Below, piece by piece: positions 24,595-33,287 of a DNA stretch of 51,739 nucleotides. The DNA lies in contig CASFPS010000012.1 in assembly GCA_949296355.1 (NCBI GenBank), positions 1-51,739 of the forward strand. Direction: 5' to 3'. Source of the stretch: an uncultured bacterium. Lineage in GTDB: Bacteria; Cyanobacteriota; Vampirovibrionia; Gastranaerophilales; Gastranaerophilaceae. A program made the translations under genes and the position numbers. The notes below the pieces were generated by a model. It had not been told where the DNA came from and made no database searches. It was given only the letters and a program-made list of their open reading frames with translations. Each line of letters begins with the position of its first letter. The first letter of the stretch is position 1.

Positions 24595-26244
24595 GTGAGA
24601 AGGAAGTATAAGCAGATGAGAGTATCAGGCATTTTGTTAGTATTTTTTCTGCTAATGTTTGGATTTGCTGCGTTTAATCCTGTTTTTGCCGATAATGTCA
24701 TAAGAGTCGGGCTTACAGACAATAAATTCCAAAATGTTTTAAAGCAGCAGGTTACTGTATACGGAACTGCCTATTGTGAGATTTGCGACAAAGAGACAAG
24801 AAAACCTATAGTTTCTGTTCCTGCTGATACCGAGATGACAATTAACAACGGCGTTATGGGGCTTGATCTGATAATAAACGGCAAAGTCGGAACTTTGAGA
24901 GATTTTGTTATAGTCTGCCCGCAGGGTGTGCTCGGGGTAAAAGAGTTAAGACGAAAAGGAAAGCCTGCTTTGTATCACGGCGCGTTTGAAATAGTTCAAC
25001 ACCATGACAGAAAAGGGTTTTATCTGGTTAATCTGGTAGAAGTTCAGGAATATTTGAAAGGCGTTGTACCTAATGAAATGCCGGTAAGGTTCGGTCTTGA
25101 AGCTTTGAAGGCTCAGGCGGTAGCTGCAAGAAATTATGTACTTTCATCCAGAACTCAGGCTTACGAAGAATTTAACGTGGTTGACAGTGTTGCAAGTCAG
25201 GTTTACTACGGGGTTAATACGGAAGATGATCTTTCAACCCGCGCTGTAATGGAGACAGACGGAATAGTTGCACTGTATGACAACGAACCGATTCTTGCTC
25301 TATATAGCTCTACAGCCGGAGGGTATACGGAGAGTTATTCAAACGCGTTTTCCGACCCTAATACAAAAATGTTTCCGTCTATAACAAAGCCTTATCTGGT
25401 TGCAGTTCCTGATAAAGAAGAATTTAAACCGCTTGATGAAGAAGAGAAGGCAAAAGAGTTTTATGAATCAAAAATCCCTTCTTATGATATAGAATCACCG
25501 TATTACAGATGGCAGAAAACCTGGGCTGTGGGAGAGTTGGAAAATATTCTTAAATCTACGCTTGTAGCCCAGTCTAAGACAGGTTTTATACATCCGGCTT
25601 TCAATCAGGGGGATGAGCTGGGGCATATCAAAGATATCAAAGTTATGAAACGCGGCGCTTCTGGAAAAGCCATTGAAGTCGAACTTATGACTGACAGAGG
25701 GTGTTACCGTATTGCAAAAGAGCTTGTTATAAGAAGAGTGTTCCAGAAAGACGGAATTTCACTTCCGAGCGCCAATATAATCATTGAAAAGCAGCTTGAT
25801 AATTACGGTAATGTTACGGATATAACTATAAACGGCGGCGGTTTCGGACACGGAGTCGGGATGAGCCAGTACGGCGCCGGATATATGGCAAATAAGTTAG
25901 ATCAGCCGTATTATAACATTTTGAGACATTATTATTCCGGCATAAATCTTGGAACAATGCCTGTAACTGTTTGCGGTGAAGAGGTTAAACAGACTTTCTG
26001 GGCGCCTGTCGGAAGAGCAAGAATTATTATTACAAATTCTACTGCTGCCAAAATCGCTGTAATGATAAACGGAAAAGTTCACGAATTTCCTGTTTCAAAA
26101 ACGATTTTTCAGAAAGATTATAAAATAGATATTTCAAGATACATAGAAGACGGCGAAAATACCGTTGTTTATTATCCTCCGACATTAGGCAGGTCTGTAA
26201 CTTTGTATGTGGAACTGGTAGAAAAGTATGACAGAGACGAATAA
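24595..26244 (+). CDS. SpoIID/LytB-domain protein
   Basis: A 549-aa exported protein: N-terminal signal/anchor (ILLVFFLLMFGFAAFNPVFA), then an SpoIID domain with VQEYLKGVVPNEMPVRFGLE, the catalytic-type ALKAQAVAARNYVLSS, SVASQVYYGV, ALYSSTAGGYTE and the late GGGFGHGVGMSQYGA. SpoIID proteins are lytic transglycosylases acting on denuded glycan; related LytB-type proteins occur in non-sporulating cyanobacteria. A C-terminal ~90-residue beta domain (PVTVCGEEVKQTFWAP to the end) may be a carbohydrate- or protein-binding module. GTG at 24595 or ATG at 24616 may be the start; both have ribosome-like sites. Its 3' end overlaps murJ by 17 bases, tying wall remodelling to lipid II flipping. Confidence 0.85.
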   Translation: MRRKYKQMRVSGILLVFFLLMFGFAAFNPVFADNVIRVGLTDNKFQNVLKQQVTVYGTAYCEICDKETRKPIVSVPADTEMTINNGVMGLDLIINGKVGTLRDFVIVCPQGVLGVKELRRKGKPALYHGAFEIVQHHDRKGFYLVNLVEVQEYLKGVVPNEMPVRFGLEALKAQAVAARNYVLSSRTQAYEEFNVVDSVASQVYYGVNTEDDLSTRAVMETDGIVALYDNEPILALYSSTAGGYTESYSNAFSDPNTKMFPSITKPYLVAVPDKEEFKPLDEEEKAKEFYESKIPSYDIESPYYRWQKTWAVGELENILKSTLVAQSKTGFIHPAFNQGDELGHIKDIKVMKRGASGKAIEVELMTDRGCYRIAKELVIRRVFQKDGISLPSANIIIEKQLDNYGNVTDITINGGGFGHGVGMSQYGAGYMANKLDQPYYNILRHYYSGINLGTMPVTVCGEEVKQTFWAPVGRARIIITNSTAAKIAVMINGKVHEFPVSKTIFQKDYKIDISRYIEDGENTVVYYPPTLGRSVTLYVELVEKYDRDE

Positions 26245-27799
26245 GGAAGTTAGCGTTTTAAAAGCCGCATGGCTCATTGCACTTGTAACCATTGCAAGCA
26301 AGTTTATGGGGTTTGTAAGAGATATGGTCGTTGCAAATTTTTACGGAGCAACTCTCGTATCTGATGCTTATTTCTACGCGCTTCAAATACCGTCGCTTGC
26401 AATCATTATCTTAGGCGGTGTAGGCGGTCCTTTTCATAGCGCTGCAGTTGCGGTGTTTTCAAAACTTATACCGGATTTTGATTCTAAGCCGGATGAGGTT
26501 GTAAACAGGCTTTATAATACTTTTTTGACGGTTTCGTTTATATTTTTTGCTGCTTGCGCAATCTTAGGTTTCTTTTTTGCTGATAAAATAATGGGGATTA
26601 TAATCTCAGCAGGCGCGCCGGAGCTTGTAGCGCTTGCCTCGGAACACTTTAGAATAATGTCTCCGATTATTCTTATCGGCGGAATTATCGGAATTTACTA
26701 CGGGCTTTTGATTTGCCATAAGCAGTATATTTTGCCGAACCTTTCGCCAATGATTCTGAGCACGGTTGTGATTATAGTAATATCACTTGTTCATAATGAC
26801 AAAACCGGTGTGGTACTTGCGGGAGCTACAACTCTCGGCGCAATATGCCAGCTTGTTGTACAATTCCCGAAAATCAGGCAGATAGGTTACAGAATTAAGC
26901 CTAATCTTGATATCAGGAACAATCCGCAGTTTAAAAATATCTGCGAGCTTCTTTTCCCTGCAATATTGAGTTCTACAATCGGTCAGATAAGTATTTATAT
27001 AGATATGTTTTTTGCCTCAACCTTGAAAGAAGGCGCGTGGACTTCTGTTGTTTTTGCAAACAGAATTTTCCAATTCCCGGTAGGTATTCTGGTTACAGCG
27101 TTTCTTGTTCCTCTTTTCCCGATATTTTCAAGGCTTGCGGGTGAAGGAGATTTAGACGCCATAAAAAAATATTTTAATAAAGGTGTCGGTGTGTTGTTTT
27201 TTGTCGGCATTCCGATGTTTATTCTGATACTTCTTCTTGCAAAAGACGGAATATCACTTATATTTGAGCGCGGCGCATTCAATGCTAATGCTGTTGTAAT
27301 GGTATCTGAAGCTTTGTGTTTCCTCTCAATCTCCATATTGCCATACGTTTTCAGAGATTCTATAACAAGAGTTTACTATGCGTTTAATGATTCTAAAACA
27401 CCTTTTGTAATTGCAATGTCGTCAATCGGGCTTAAAGCAATCCTGAACTGGCTTTTAATCTTAAAACTTGATATGGGAATTGCAGGAATTACCCTTTCTA
27501 CGTCATTTGTAACTTTATTTAATGCGACTTTTCTTGGGCTATTTATACATAAGAAAATAAAACTGGATTATAAATCATTATTTATAAACCTTGCCAAAAT
27601 GCTTATCGCGGGAATAATTACATTTGCAGCCTGCTGGTTTATCGGCAAGGGTTGTGATAGTATGGAATTACCAAAGTACGTTTTTGAAATAGTAAAAATA
27701 ATTATAGTAATGATATCAGCTCTCGGAATTTATACTGTTTTAAATCTGGTATTTAAGATGGAATACGCAAAAGAGCTGGCTGATAGAATAAAACGATAA
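26228..27799 (+). CDS. murJ: Lipid II flippase MurJ (MviN)
   Basis: MOP-superfamily flippase that moves undecaprenyl-linked peptidoglycan precursor across the inner membrane. The 523-aa protein starts ASKFMGFVRDMVVANFYGAT, the family hallmark with the essential Arg/Asp pair, and has about 14 transmembrane helices; internal segments QFPVGILVTAFLVPLFPIFSRLA and FFxxxxLPYVFRDSITRVYYA are typical. Overlaps the SpoIID-like gene by 17 bases. The tRNA-Ser gene begins two bases after its stop. Confidence 0.95.
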   Translation: MTETNKEVSVLKAAWLIALVTIASKFMGFVRDMVVANFYGATLVSDAYFYALQIPSLAIIILGGVGGPFHSAAVAVFSKLIPDFDSKPDEVVNRLYNTFLTVSFIFFAACAILGFFFADKIMGIIISAGAPELVALASEHFRIMSPIILIGGIIGIYYGLLICHKQYILPNLSPMILSTVVIIVISLVHNDKTGVVLAGATTLGAICQLVVQFPKIRQIGYRIKPNLDIRNNPQFKNICELLFPAILSSTIGQISIYIDMFFASTLKEGAWTSVVFANRIFQFPVGILVTAFLVPLFPIFSRLAGEGDLDAIKKYFNKGVGVLFFVGIPMFILILLLAKDGISLIFERGAFNANAVVMVSEALCFLSISILPYVFRDSITRVYYAFNDSKTPFVIAMSSIGLKAILNWLLILKLDMGIAGITLSTSFVTLFNATFLGLFIHKKIKLDYKSLFINLAKMLIAGIITFAACWFIGKGCDSMELPKYVFEIVKIIIVMISALGIYTVLNLVFKMEYAKELADRIKR

Positions 27800-27801
27800 C
27801 T

Positions 27802-27888
27802 GGAGAAGTGTCCGAGCGGTTTAAGGTGCAAATCTCGAAAATTTGTGGGGGCGAAAGCCCCCCGCGGGTTCGAATCCCGCCTTCTCCG
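27802..27888 (+). tRNA. tRNA-Ser (anticodon CGA)
   Basis: Class II tRNA: acceptor GGAGAAG/CTTCTCC, D-arm around TCCGAGCGGTTTAAGG, anticodon stem CAAAT/ATTTG with loop CTCGAAA giving CGA (reads UCG), a long GGGGGCGAAAGCCCCC variable arm, and T-arm GCGGGTTCGAATCCCGC. CCA is not encoded, unlike tRNA-Leu in this window. An 18-base copy of its 3' end recurs at 29331-29348. Confidence 0.96.
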
Positions 27889-27891
27889 AAT

Positions 27892-27926
27892 AAAAAAGGC
27901 TTAGCTTTTGGCTAAGCCTTTTTTAT
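27892..27926 (+). terminator. Intrinsic terminator after tRNA-Ser
   Basis: GGCTTAGC / GCTAAGCC stem with TTTTG loop, flanked by A6 and T6. Ends the cysS-to-tRNA-Ser unit. Confidence 0.85.
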
Positions 27927-28215
27927 TTAAAAGGTAACGATGAGTGTATTAAAAATCCTGTACGGTTAAAATGATTTTACCCCGTAAAGCGGCTTTGTGT
28001 TTAGGTTTCAACCTGCCGGAAGTGTCCAAAAATAATCAAACCAAATTACTTGAAAAGTCCACGAAGTGTCCGTTGAAGTCTACCCCATCGACTCTTGCTT
28101 GTATCCCTTATGTGGCGGAAGTTTAGGACATATTTGAATTTGTACGAATGGTTTGATTATTTTCGGCAAAGACATTTGGATTTTTAGTCGGAAATTTTTC
28201 TTTAAGGTCGGAATC
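27927..28215. repeat. Non-coding segment with an inverted AATAATCAAACCA repeat
   Basis: No gene seen. AAAAATAATCAAACCA near 28027-28042 is matched in inverse by TGGTTTGATTATTTT near 28151-28165, enclosing ~110 bases; a degenerate third copy, TCCAAAATCATCAAACCG, occurs near 29209-29226. All three lie inside the segment bounded by the tRNA-Ser repeats. Confidence 0.55.
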
Positions 28216-28662
28216 CTATAAAATTTTCTTTAAATAAATCATATCTACCAGTTGTGTTCCTTCTTCAAAAATTGGATGCTCATAGTTATCTATAAAAAAG
28301 TTTTTTAGCCGATGTGTTTCTTGAAAACCTCGTTTTTTATAAAATTTCAATGTTTTGTTATTTTCTCCGGTGCCGAGAATTAAATACTTATAATTTGTTT
28401 TATACTTATTACATATAAAATTAATCAATGCTGATGCATAACCTCTATTTTGGTATTCGGGATATGTAGCAAGATTTTTTATTTCTATTGTTTCGTTATC
28501 TATTGTTATAACAGCACAAACAGAGGTTAATCCCTTATTCTCATATAACGCAAAAATAGTTGACTGTTCTATATATTTATTAATCATTTTTTCATCTTCA
28601 TCACCGATTAATAAAATATCCATATAATCAGCTTTATTTGTAGTTATTTCTTTAATTTGCAT
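28216..28662 (-). CDS. GNAT-family N-acetyltransferase
   Basis: A 148-aa single-domain GNAT enzyme. The acetyl-CoA-binding motif A reads LATYPEYQNRGYASALINF (Q/RxxGxA), preceded by the strand TIEIKNLAT and followed by the KYLILGTGENNKTLKFYKKRGF motif B. Substrate cannot be inferred. GC and codon use are lower than in the flanking conserved genes, and it sits alone inside the tRNA-Ser-bounded segment, so horizontal transfer is plausible. No strong ribosome site precedes the ATG. Confidence 0.88.
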   Translation of the reverse strand: MQIKEITTNKADYMDILLIGDEDEKMINKYIEQSTIFALYENKGLTSVCAVITIDNETIEIKNLATYPEYQNRGYASALINFICNKYKTNYKYLILGTGENNKTLKFYKKRGFQETHRLKNFFIDNYEHPIFEEGTQLVDMIYLKKIL

Positions 28663-28763
28663 AAGTTAAATATATCATAATTGATACAAAACAGACACAT
28701 ACGCTTGTAATGTATTTTTAAACGATTTAACGTGTGTGGTGTACTAAATGAAAGGAGTATACA

Positions 28764-29111
28764 ATGGAAAAAGTTGACACCACCACAATCAGCTTAAGTG
28801 CTGAAAAAGAGGACATACGTCCTAACGAAACATCAGAAGTTTTTGAGAAAGCTTCCGAAGTAGAAAAAAAGCAGGCAAAGGATGATGAATCCAAAACTCC
28901 CTTAGACATTATGGATGAAATCATATCGCTTGCTGAAATGGGAATTGAAAGCACCTTGTCTGAAGGTCAGTTTGGGTATGATGACAATGAATTAAAGGAG
29001 GCTAACTCATTATTTTCAAGTATTTTAAATACAAGTAAGGATGAATTACTCCCGTTATTAAAGGACATCAAAGAGGTTGATAACCATAATGATGAACCTG
29101 AAAGAAAGTAG
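28764..29111 (+). CDS. Hypothetical acidic 115-aa protein
   Basis: Not recognised. Strong AAAGGAG ribosome site precedes the ATG. The first 45 residues are charged and probably disordered (TISLSAEKEDIRPNETSEVF); the rest is helical, IMDEIISLAEMGIESTLSEG and KEANSLFSSILNTSKDELLP. No signal peptide, membrane helix or cysteine. A palindromic repeat begins one base after its stop. It lies inside the tRNA-Ser-bounded segment. Confidence 0.6.
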   Translation: MEKVDTTTISLSAEKEDIRPNETSEVFEKASEVEKKQAKDDESKTPLDIMDEIISLAEMGIESTLSEGQFGYDDNELKEANSLFSSILNTSKDELLPLLKDIKEVDNHNDEPERK

Positions 29112-29140
29112 GATGTGGTAAATCTATGATTTACCGCATC
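29112..29140. repeat. Palindromic repeat, GATGCGGTAAATC family, copy 2
   Basis: Exact reverse complement of the copy at 1694-1722, again placed directly after a stop codon. A shorter GGTAATCATAGATTACC palindrome follows at about 29157-29173. Confidence 0.85.
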
Positions 29141-29506
29141 AATAATATAATGTTTCGGTAATCATAGATTACCAAAATCTACAAATTTTTATACTCAAAC
29201 CAGTTGTCCAAAATCATCAAACCGATTGTCATTTTACAGTGAGGAAGCTGAGGGCAGAGGCTTGTCGGCAAAATGGTGAAACCATTGCAGGCAGCAACCG
29301 CAGACCCGTTAAACGCGACCGAACAAGACACGAATCCAGCCTTCTCCGTTTTTTAGTTATTGTTGGGCAGGTATGCCCAACCGACCTTTCATTTTTATAA
29401 TTTAAATTTTGTGGAGCAAGCTCCACACTACTATACTGAACAAAAAAGTCAAATTAATAAAAAAATAGCAACAACAGCCGTTTGTTGAAAGATTGAAGAC
29501 TGCATT
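29141..29506. other. Non-coding gap with tRNA-Ser 3' remnant and repeats
   Basis: 366 bases with no gene. 29241-29348 is GC-richer than its surroundings, contains an AATGGTGAAACCATT hairpin, and ends in CGAATCCAGCCTTCTCCG (29331-29348), a 17/18 match to the 3' end of tRNA-Ser. After it come a TTGGGCAGGTATGCCCAA palindrome (29363) and a TGTGGAGCAAGCTCCACA palindrome (29410). Confidence 0.65.
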
Positions 29507-30589
29507 TTAAAAGGAAATTGACCTATAAAATACACCACAATTTTTTAAATATTCAAATAATTCTTTTTGTTGTTGAGTAACAGATTCAGGATTTAATTTC
29601 ATTTTAGCAAACAATTCTGCCCACAATTCAGCATTTGAACCCATTGCTGCATATCTTGATATCGTTTTTGGAACAGATTTAAATCTTTGTGGAATCTCAA
29701 TAATGTCTATTGTTTCAGGCTGTATATTATGTCCGAATTCATGTATGATCGAGTGAATGTCACTATCTATTGAATGTATTTTTGATTTTGTTTTGGGATT
29801 AACTATTTTATTCAAACTGTCAGGAATATGTAGTATAGTTGATTCTGTCTGCAAGCACTGACCTACACCCGGTAACATATTTGACACAATATAATTTTTG
29901 GGCACCGGAAGACCATTTTCTGCCATTAATTTACAAGCATTCAACAGTTTTTGAGCATGTTCATAATCATCTTTTAGCGAAACAAATTCCATTCCATACT
30001 GTCTTTTTAAAATTTCTTCAATTTCTATCACCTTGGGGTCAACAGAAGGACACGAAAGTGCTTTTTCCAAACTTAACATTTTGGTATTATATTCTTTTTT
30101 TGCAGTCATAATGAGATTGAATTTTTCTTTGCCGGACATTGAACAATCTAAAATTGTTAAATTCATCAGATCTGCATGTTTCATCGTTTCATTATACTTT
30201 ATCGATTTAATTATATTGGCAATTTCTCCAGATGATTCACTGTTTTCAATCTTATTCAAAGTATCTTTATCCAGCTCCAGTTTTAATAATTGTCTTTTTA
30301 TATTGTTAAAATTTTTCGAAATATATTTTTCTAAATAAGGGATTGATGCAATTAGTGTAACATTGTGGATAAGTTGCATATAAGGTCTTAGCAATTTATA
30401 TTTTACATGCTTAAATATATTCTTGAGCAGCGTTACCACTGGTGTTCTTTTTGAATCAGTAATTTGCTTTGTACTGCACTCTACTTTTTCTAAACTATTT
30501 GAAGAACAATATTTTGTAGATTTCTGTATTTTCTTACCGCCTTTTATAAAAAATGATGAAATATCATCAATCTTACTTATAATTTTCAT
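29507..30589 (-). CDS. Predicted zinc metalloprotease (HEFGH zincin), lineage-specific
   Basis: A 360-aa protein with the zincin motif HEFGH at His283-Glu284-His287 and a downstream helix SNAELWAELFAKM (Glu321/Glu325) that fits a third, glutamate ligand, as in gluzincins of the lethal-factor type found in toxins and phage-related proteins. The N-terminal 270 residues are mostly helical and basic, with one weak hydrophobic stretch (about 72-84). No Sec signal; MKIISKIDDISSFF is a polar N-terminus. GGGAG precedes the ATG. It neighbours the equally unfamiliar 30780 gene in the same orientation. Function could be an effector or a phage-derived peptidase; target unknown. Motif call is secure, biology is inference. 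Confidence 0.65.
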   Translation of the reverse strand: MKIISKIDDISSFFIKGGKKIQKSTKYCSSNSLEKVECSTKQITDSKRTPVVTLLKNIFKHVKYKLLRPYMQLIHNVTLIASIPYLEKYISKNFNNIKRQLLKLELDKDTLNKIENSESSGEIANIIKSIKYNETMKHADLMNLTILDCSMSGKEKFNLIMTAKKEYNTKMLSLEKALSCPSVDPKVIEIEEILKRQYGMEFVSLKDDYEHAQKLLNACKLMAENGLPVPKNYIVSNMLPGVGQCLQTESTILHIPDSLNKIVNPKTKSKIHSIDSDIHSIIHEFGHNIQPETIDIIEIPQRFKSVPKTISRYAAMGSNAELWAELFAKMKLNPESVTQQQKELFEYLKNCGVFYRSISF

Positions 30590-30779
30590 TTTTTGAAAAC
30601 TCCCTTTTTCCCTTAATTATATAAAAGTTTATTACCTATAAAAATTGCCTCATAAATTACAAAAATTAACACTTCTCTAATAAATTCACTGGAGAAATTG
30701 TATTTTAGTCCATTGATAATGTCTGCAAACTGTCTTTTTACAGTAAGCTCTACACTTGCATTTATTTAACGTGTATCTA

Positions 30780-32498
30780 TTAAAAAATAGTATGGATTTT
30801 CCCGTTATTATTAATTGTGATAAGCAAATCTTCGCCGTTTGAATTACTCATCGGAACATCAAATTGCGGCGCCTCAATGTCACCTATCGAGTATGTCCTA
30901 ATTTCCACCGGAGCTTCAAAACATTCATTTAAACTTTCTTTAAATTCACGCAGTTTTGCTATATAAGTTTTATTAATTCTTGCACAATATGCAGCCTCGT
31001 CAATATTACTATTTTTATTTATTGTCGGAATTACCACCCGTTCAATAAATCTGAGATAGCTGTGACGCGTAAACAGACTGCTGTTTACATCATTTCCCTC
31101 ATATAAATCCAGCAAGTTCTGCATTTTTCCCTGATTTAAATAATCTTTATCTTTAATTGACAGATGTTTTTTCAAATTAGGGTATGTGTCGCTATGTTTT
31201 TTTATCTCATTTTCTATATCATCAATAGAATATTTTTCGCCGTCATAAGAAGTTAAGCGGCTGCTGTCTTTATGCAGTATGTTAAAAATGTTATTAATTA
31301 GGAAAAAATTCTTTTTAATAGAGGAAAACGGCGGAGTCAGCATAAAATCCTCACGGGAGTGGATATCAATACTCTGGAATTTAGTATTTCTTTTTTGTCT
31401 TGCAATTTCTTTTACAGACTCGTCATCAACACCGTTCCTTATCATTTCAGCATACTCAAAGAAGGTCAGAGTATGTTTACAACCGCATGTATTCCATTTT
31501 TTTACGGCATCGCGCGGAATCAATCTGTTACTCAGGCGGGAAATAAATTTTTCTGCAGCATACGAATCATTATTTACCTGTTCTTTATATATTTGCGCAA
31601 GTTCATAGAGATTTTCGCTATATTCACTATTAAGTCTGGAAAAAAGAATTGTCTTAACGCTCTTTGGCAAAACTACGGAATTCAGACTCTTTATAAAATT
31701 TTCAAACACTGCCTGTCTGTCAGGATTTTCCTTATCTTTTGCAACAGCAGTGTATGCATTTATAATATTTTTATTATATTGTATTATTTTCAGGATTTCA
31801 TCATTAAGCTTTACCGGCTCCTCTTTTGGTTCCTGTGTATAATTATTATATTTTGAAATAATGTTATTCAAATTTTCCGCACCATGGCAGTGCAATAATT
31901 CTTTTATTAAATTTTTTGTAATTTCTCCATTTGATAATAGTTCATTGGTCTCTGAATAATTCGCTCCCTTGTAATTCAAACCGCAGAATTTGTTGTACAA
32001 CTCTGTTAATTTATTGCTATCTTCAATTGTAAGAGTTGATTCTCTTGACAACTGATTTATTATATTAATCAGATTGACTTCAAAATCAGCCTGACGTCCT
32101 TTGTGCTTAACCAGTTGTATTTTTGTCTCCGCCGGCATTGCCGTTGCAGCTTCGTACGTGTCGCCATCAGAATTTCTTTTCTTTCTGGTAACTTTTCTGG
32201 TTTCAATAATATCCGGCTTTTCGCTATTTAGCTCTTCTCCGGTAATTATTTCTGTTATTTGCGCTGCTGCAGCAGTAATCAATGAAGCAATTGCTGCAAA
32301 AAATACATTTCTTTGCTCCGGATTTTCCAGTTGTTTTTTTATTTTTTGCGCTCTGCCGTCTGCTTGTACTGCTTTTGACAAATCTTTAATAATTCCGTCT
32401 GTTATTTGGGAAACTGCTTTAGATTTTGATTTTGCGCAAAATACCGGTGTTGAGGTATTTCCGCCGTTTGTATTTTGAATTACCGGTAAAATTTTCAT
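30780..32498 (-). CDS. Large lineage-specific helical protein
   Basis: A 572-aa protein not recognised. Start is the ATG at 32498 (MKILPVIQN), placed correctly behind AAGGA; the ATG two codons upstream overlaps that site. The N-terminus MKILPVIQNTNGGNTSTPVF resembles those of the 21152 and 39067 products. A hydrophobic helix follows (NVFFAAIASLITAAAAQITE, about residues 68-87), then a basic ETRKVTRKKR patch and ~400 residues of charged helix with CGCKH near 345. The C-terminal 40 residues look like a small beta domain ending LLITINNNGKIHTIF. Possible envelope-associated or effector protein, based only on context with the adjacent metalloprotease. Confidence 0.6.
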   Translation of the reverse strand: MKILPVIQNTNGGNTSTPVFCAKSKSKAVSQITDGIIKDLSKAVQADGRAQKIKKQLENPEQRNVFFAAIASLITAAAAQITEIITGEELNSEKPDIIETRKVTRKKRNSDGDTYEAATAMPAETKIQLVKHKGRQADFEVNLINIINQLSRESTLTIEDSNKLTELYNKFCGLNYKGANYSETNELLSNGEITKNLIKELLHCHGAENLNNIISKYNNYTQEPKEEPVKLNDEILKIIQYNKNIINAYTAVAKDKENPDRQAVFENFIKSLNSVVLPKSVKTILFSRLNSEYSENLYELAQIYKEQVNNDSYAAEKFISRLSNRLIPRDAVKKWNTCGCKHTLTFFEYAEMIRNGVDDESVKEIARQKRNTKFQSIDIHSREDFMLTPPFSSIKKNFFLINNIFNILHKDSSRLTSYDGEKYSIDDIENEIKKHSDTYPNLKKHLSIKDKDYLNQGKMQNLLDLYEGNDVNSSLFTRHSYLRFIERVVIPTINKNSNIDEAAYCARINKTYIAKLREFKESLNECFEAPVEIRTYSIGDIEAPQFDVPMSNSNGEDLLITINNNGKIHTIF

Positions 32499-32630
32499 AA
32501 ACATTCCTTAATTTACAACTATCCGCTATTATCGTAAAAACTGTAAAGACTAAAAATTGCCCTGTTTTGAAAAAATGTAAAGTTTTATTAATATCAACTA
32601 ATTAACTGATTTATTTAAGGGTAAATCAGT

Positions 32631-32636
32631 TATAAT
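32631..32636 (+). promoter_or_regulatory. -10 element of cdd, seven bases before the ATG
   Basis: TATAAT at 32631-32636, ATG at 32644. No convincing -35 and no ribosome site; likely a leaderless start. Confidence 0.5.
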
Positions 32637-32643
32637 ATGTGGT

Positions 32644-33033
32644 ATGATTTGTGATTATGATTTATTGATGGATAAAGCGCGCGAAGCATCAAAGATGTCT
32701 TATTCTCCGTTTTCAAAATTCGCAGTAGGAGCAGCAGTTCTTGCAAAGAGCGGTAAGATTTATGCAGGATGCAATATTGAAAATTCTTCTTTCGGAATGA
32801 CAATTTGTGCGGAAAGATGCGCGATATTTAAAGCGGTTTCTGAAGGTGAAAAAGAAATTCTTGCTGTTGCAATATATTCTCCGAACGAAGATGACTGCTA
32901 TCCTTGCGGAGCTTGCAGACAGGTAATGTACGAATTTCAGGGAGAAGAAGAAATTTCAATTATCACTGACAACAAATCTAATTTGAATATAAGAAAAATG
33001 AGTGATTTTCTGCCATACGGGTTTAAAATTTAA
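32644..33033 (+). CDS. cdd: Cytidine deaminase
   Basis: Salvage enzyme converting cytidine and deoxycytidine to uridine forms. Zinc site: Cys55-Ala-Glu57 in GMTICAERCA (Glu57 catalytic) and PCGAC with Cys88 and Cys91. The SPFSKFAVGAAV and GCNIENSSFG nucleoside-binding segments are intact. Tetrameric type, 129 aa, normal length. Heads an apparently cotranscribed run to dgkA, in an order common in bacteria (cdd near pgpH, ybeY and dgkA). Confidence 0.96.
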   Translation: MICDYDLLMDKAREASKMSYSPFSKFAVGAAVLAKSGKIYAGCNIENSSFGMTICAERCAIFKAVSEGEKEILAVAIYSPNEDDCYPCGACRQVMYEFQGEEEISIITDNKSNLNIRKMSDFLPYGFKI

Positions 33034-33065
33034 AATAATTGAAAACCTGAGTGCATAAAGTTATT

Positions 33066-33281
33066 ATGTATATTGTTGAACTTTTTATAAAATGGCTTAA
33101 TAAAAATAAAAGAGGTCAGGAAGCAAATCCGGAAGGGATATATAAAGAAAGTTTTGAGGAAACTCCTGATGAAGCATTAACCTGCAGGCATAATTTTATG
33201 CCGGTAGACAGTACAGGGAATGTTCTTGCTTGTACAAAATGCGGATTTGTAGTAAAAAGAAATGAGAACTATAAAGGATAA
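33066..33281 (+). CDS. Small zinc-ribbon-like protein
   Basis: A 71-aa protein from the ATG at 33066; a GTG at 33051 would add five residues. It begins with an amphipathic or membrane-binding helix (MYIVELFIKWLNKNKRG), followed by a Glu/Pro-rich linker and a compact ACTKCGFVVKR module with upstream TCRHNF; Cys, His and the CxxC pair could bind zinc. No named family. Six bases separate it from pgpH, so it is in that operon. Role unknown. Confidence 0.6.
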   Translation: MYIVELFIKWLNKNKRGQEANPEGIYKESFEETPDEALTCRHNFMPVDSTGNVLACTKCGFVVKRNENYKG

Positions 33282-33287
33282 ATATTT

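Noticed and set aside
29229-29426. 65-aa minus-strand ORF
   Set aside because: Covers the tRNA-Ser remnant and palindromic repeats; no ribosome site.
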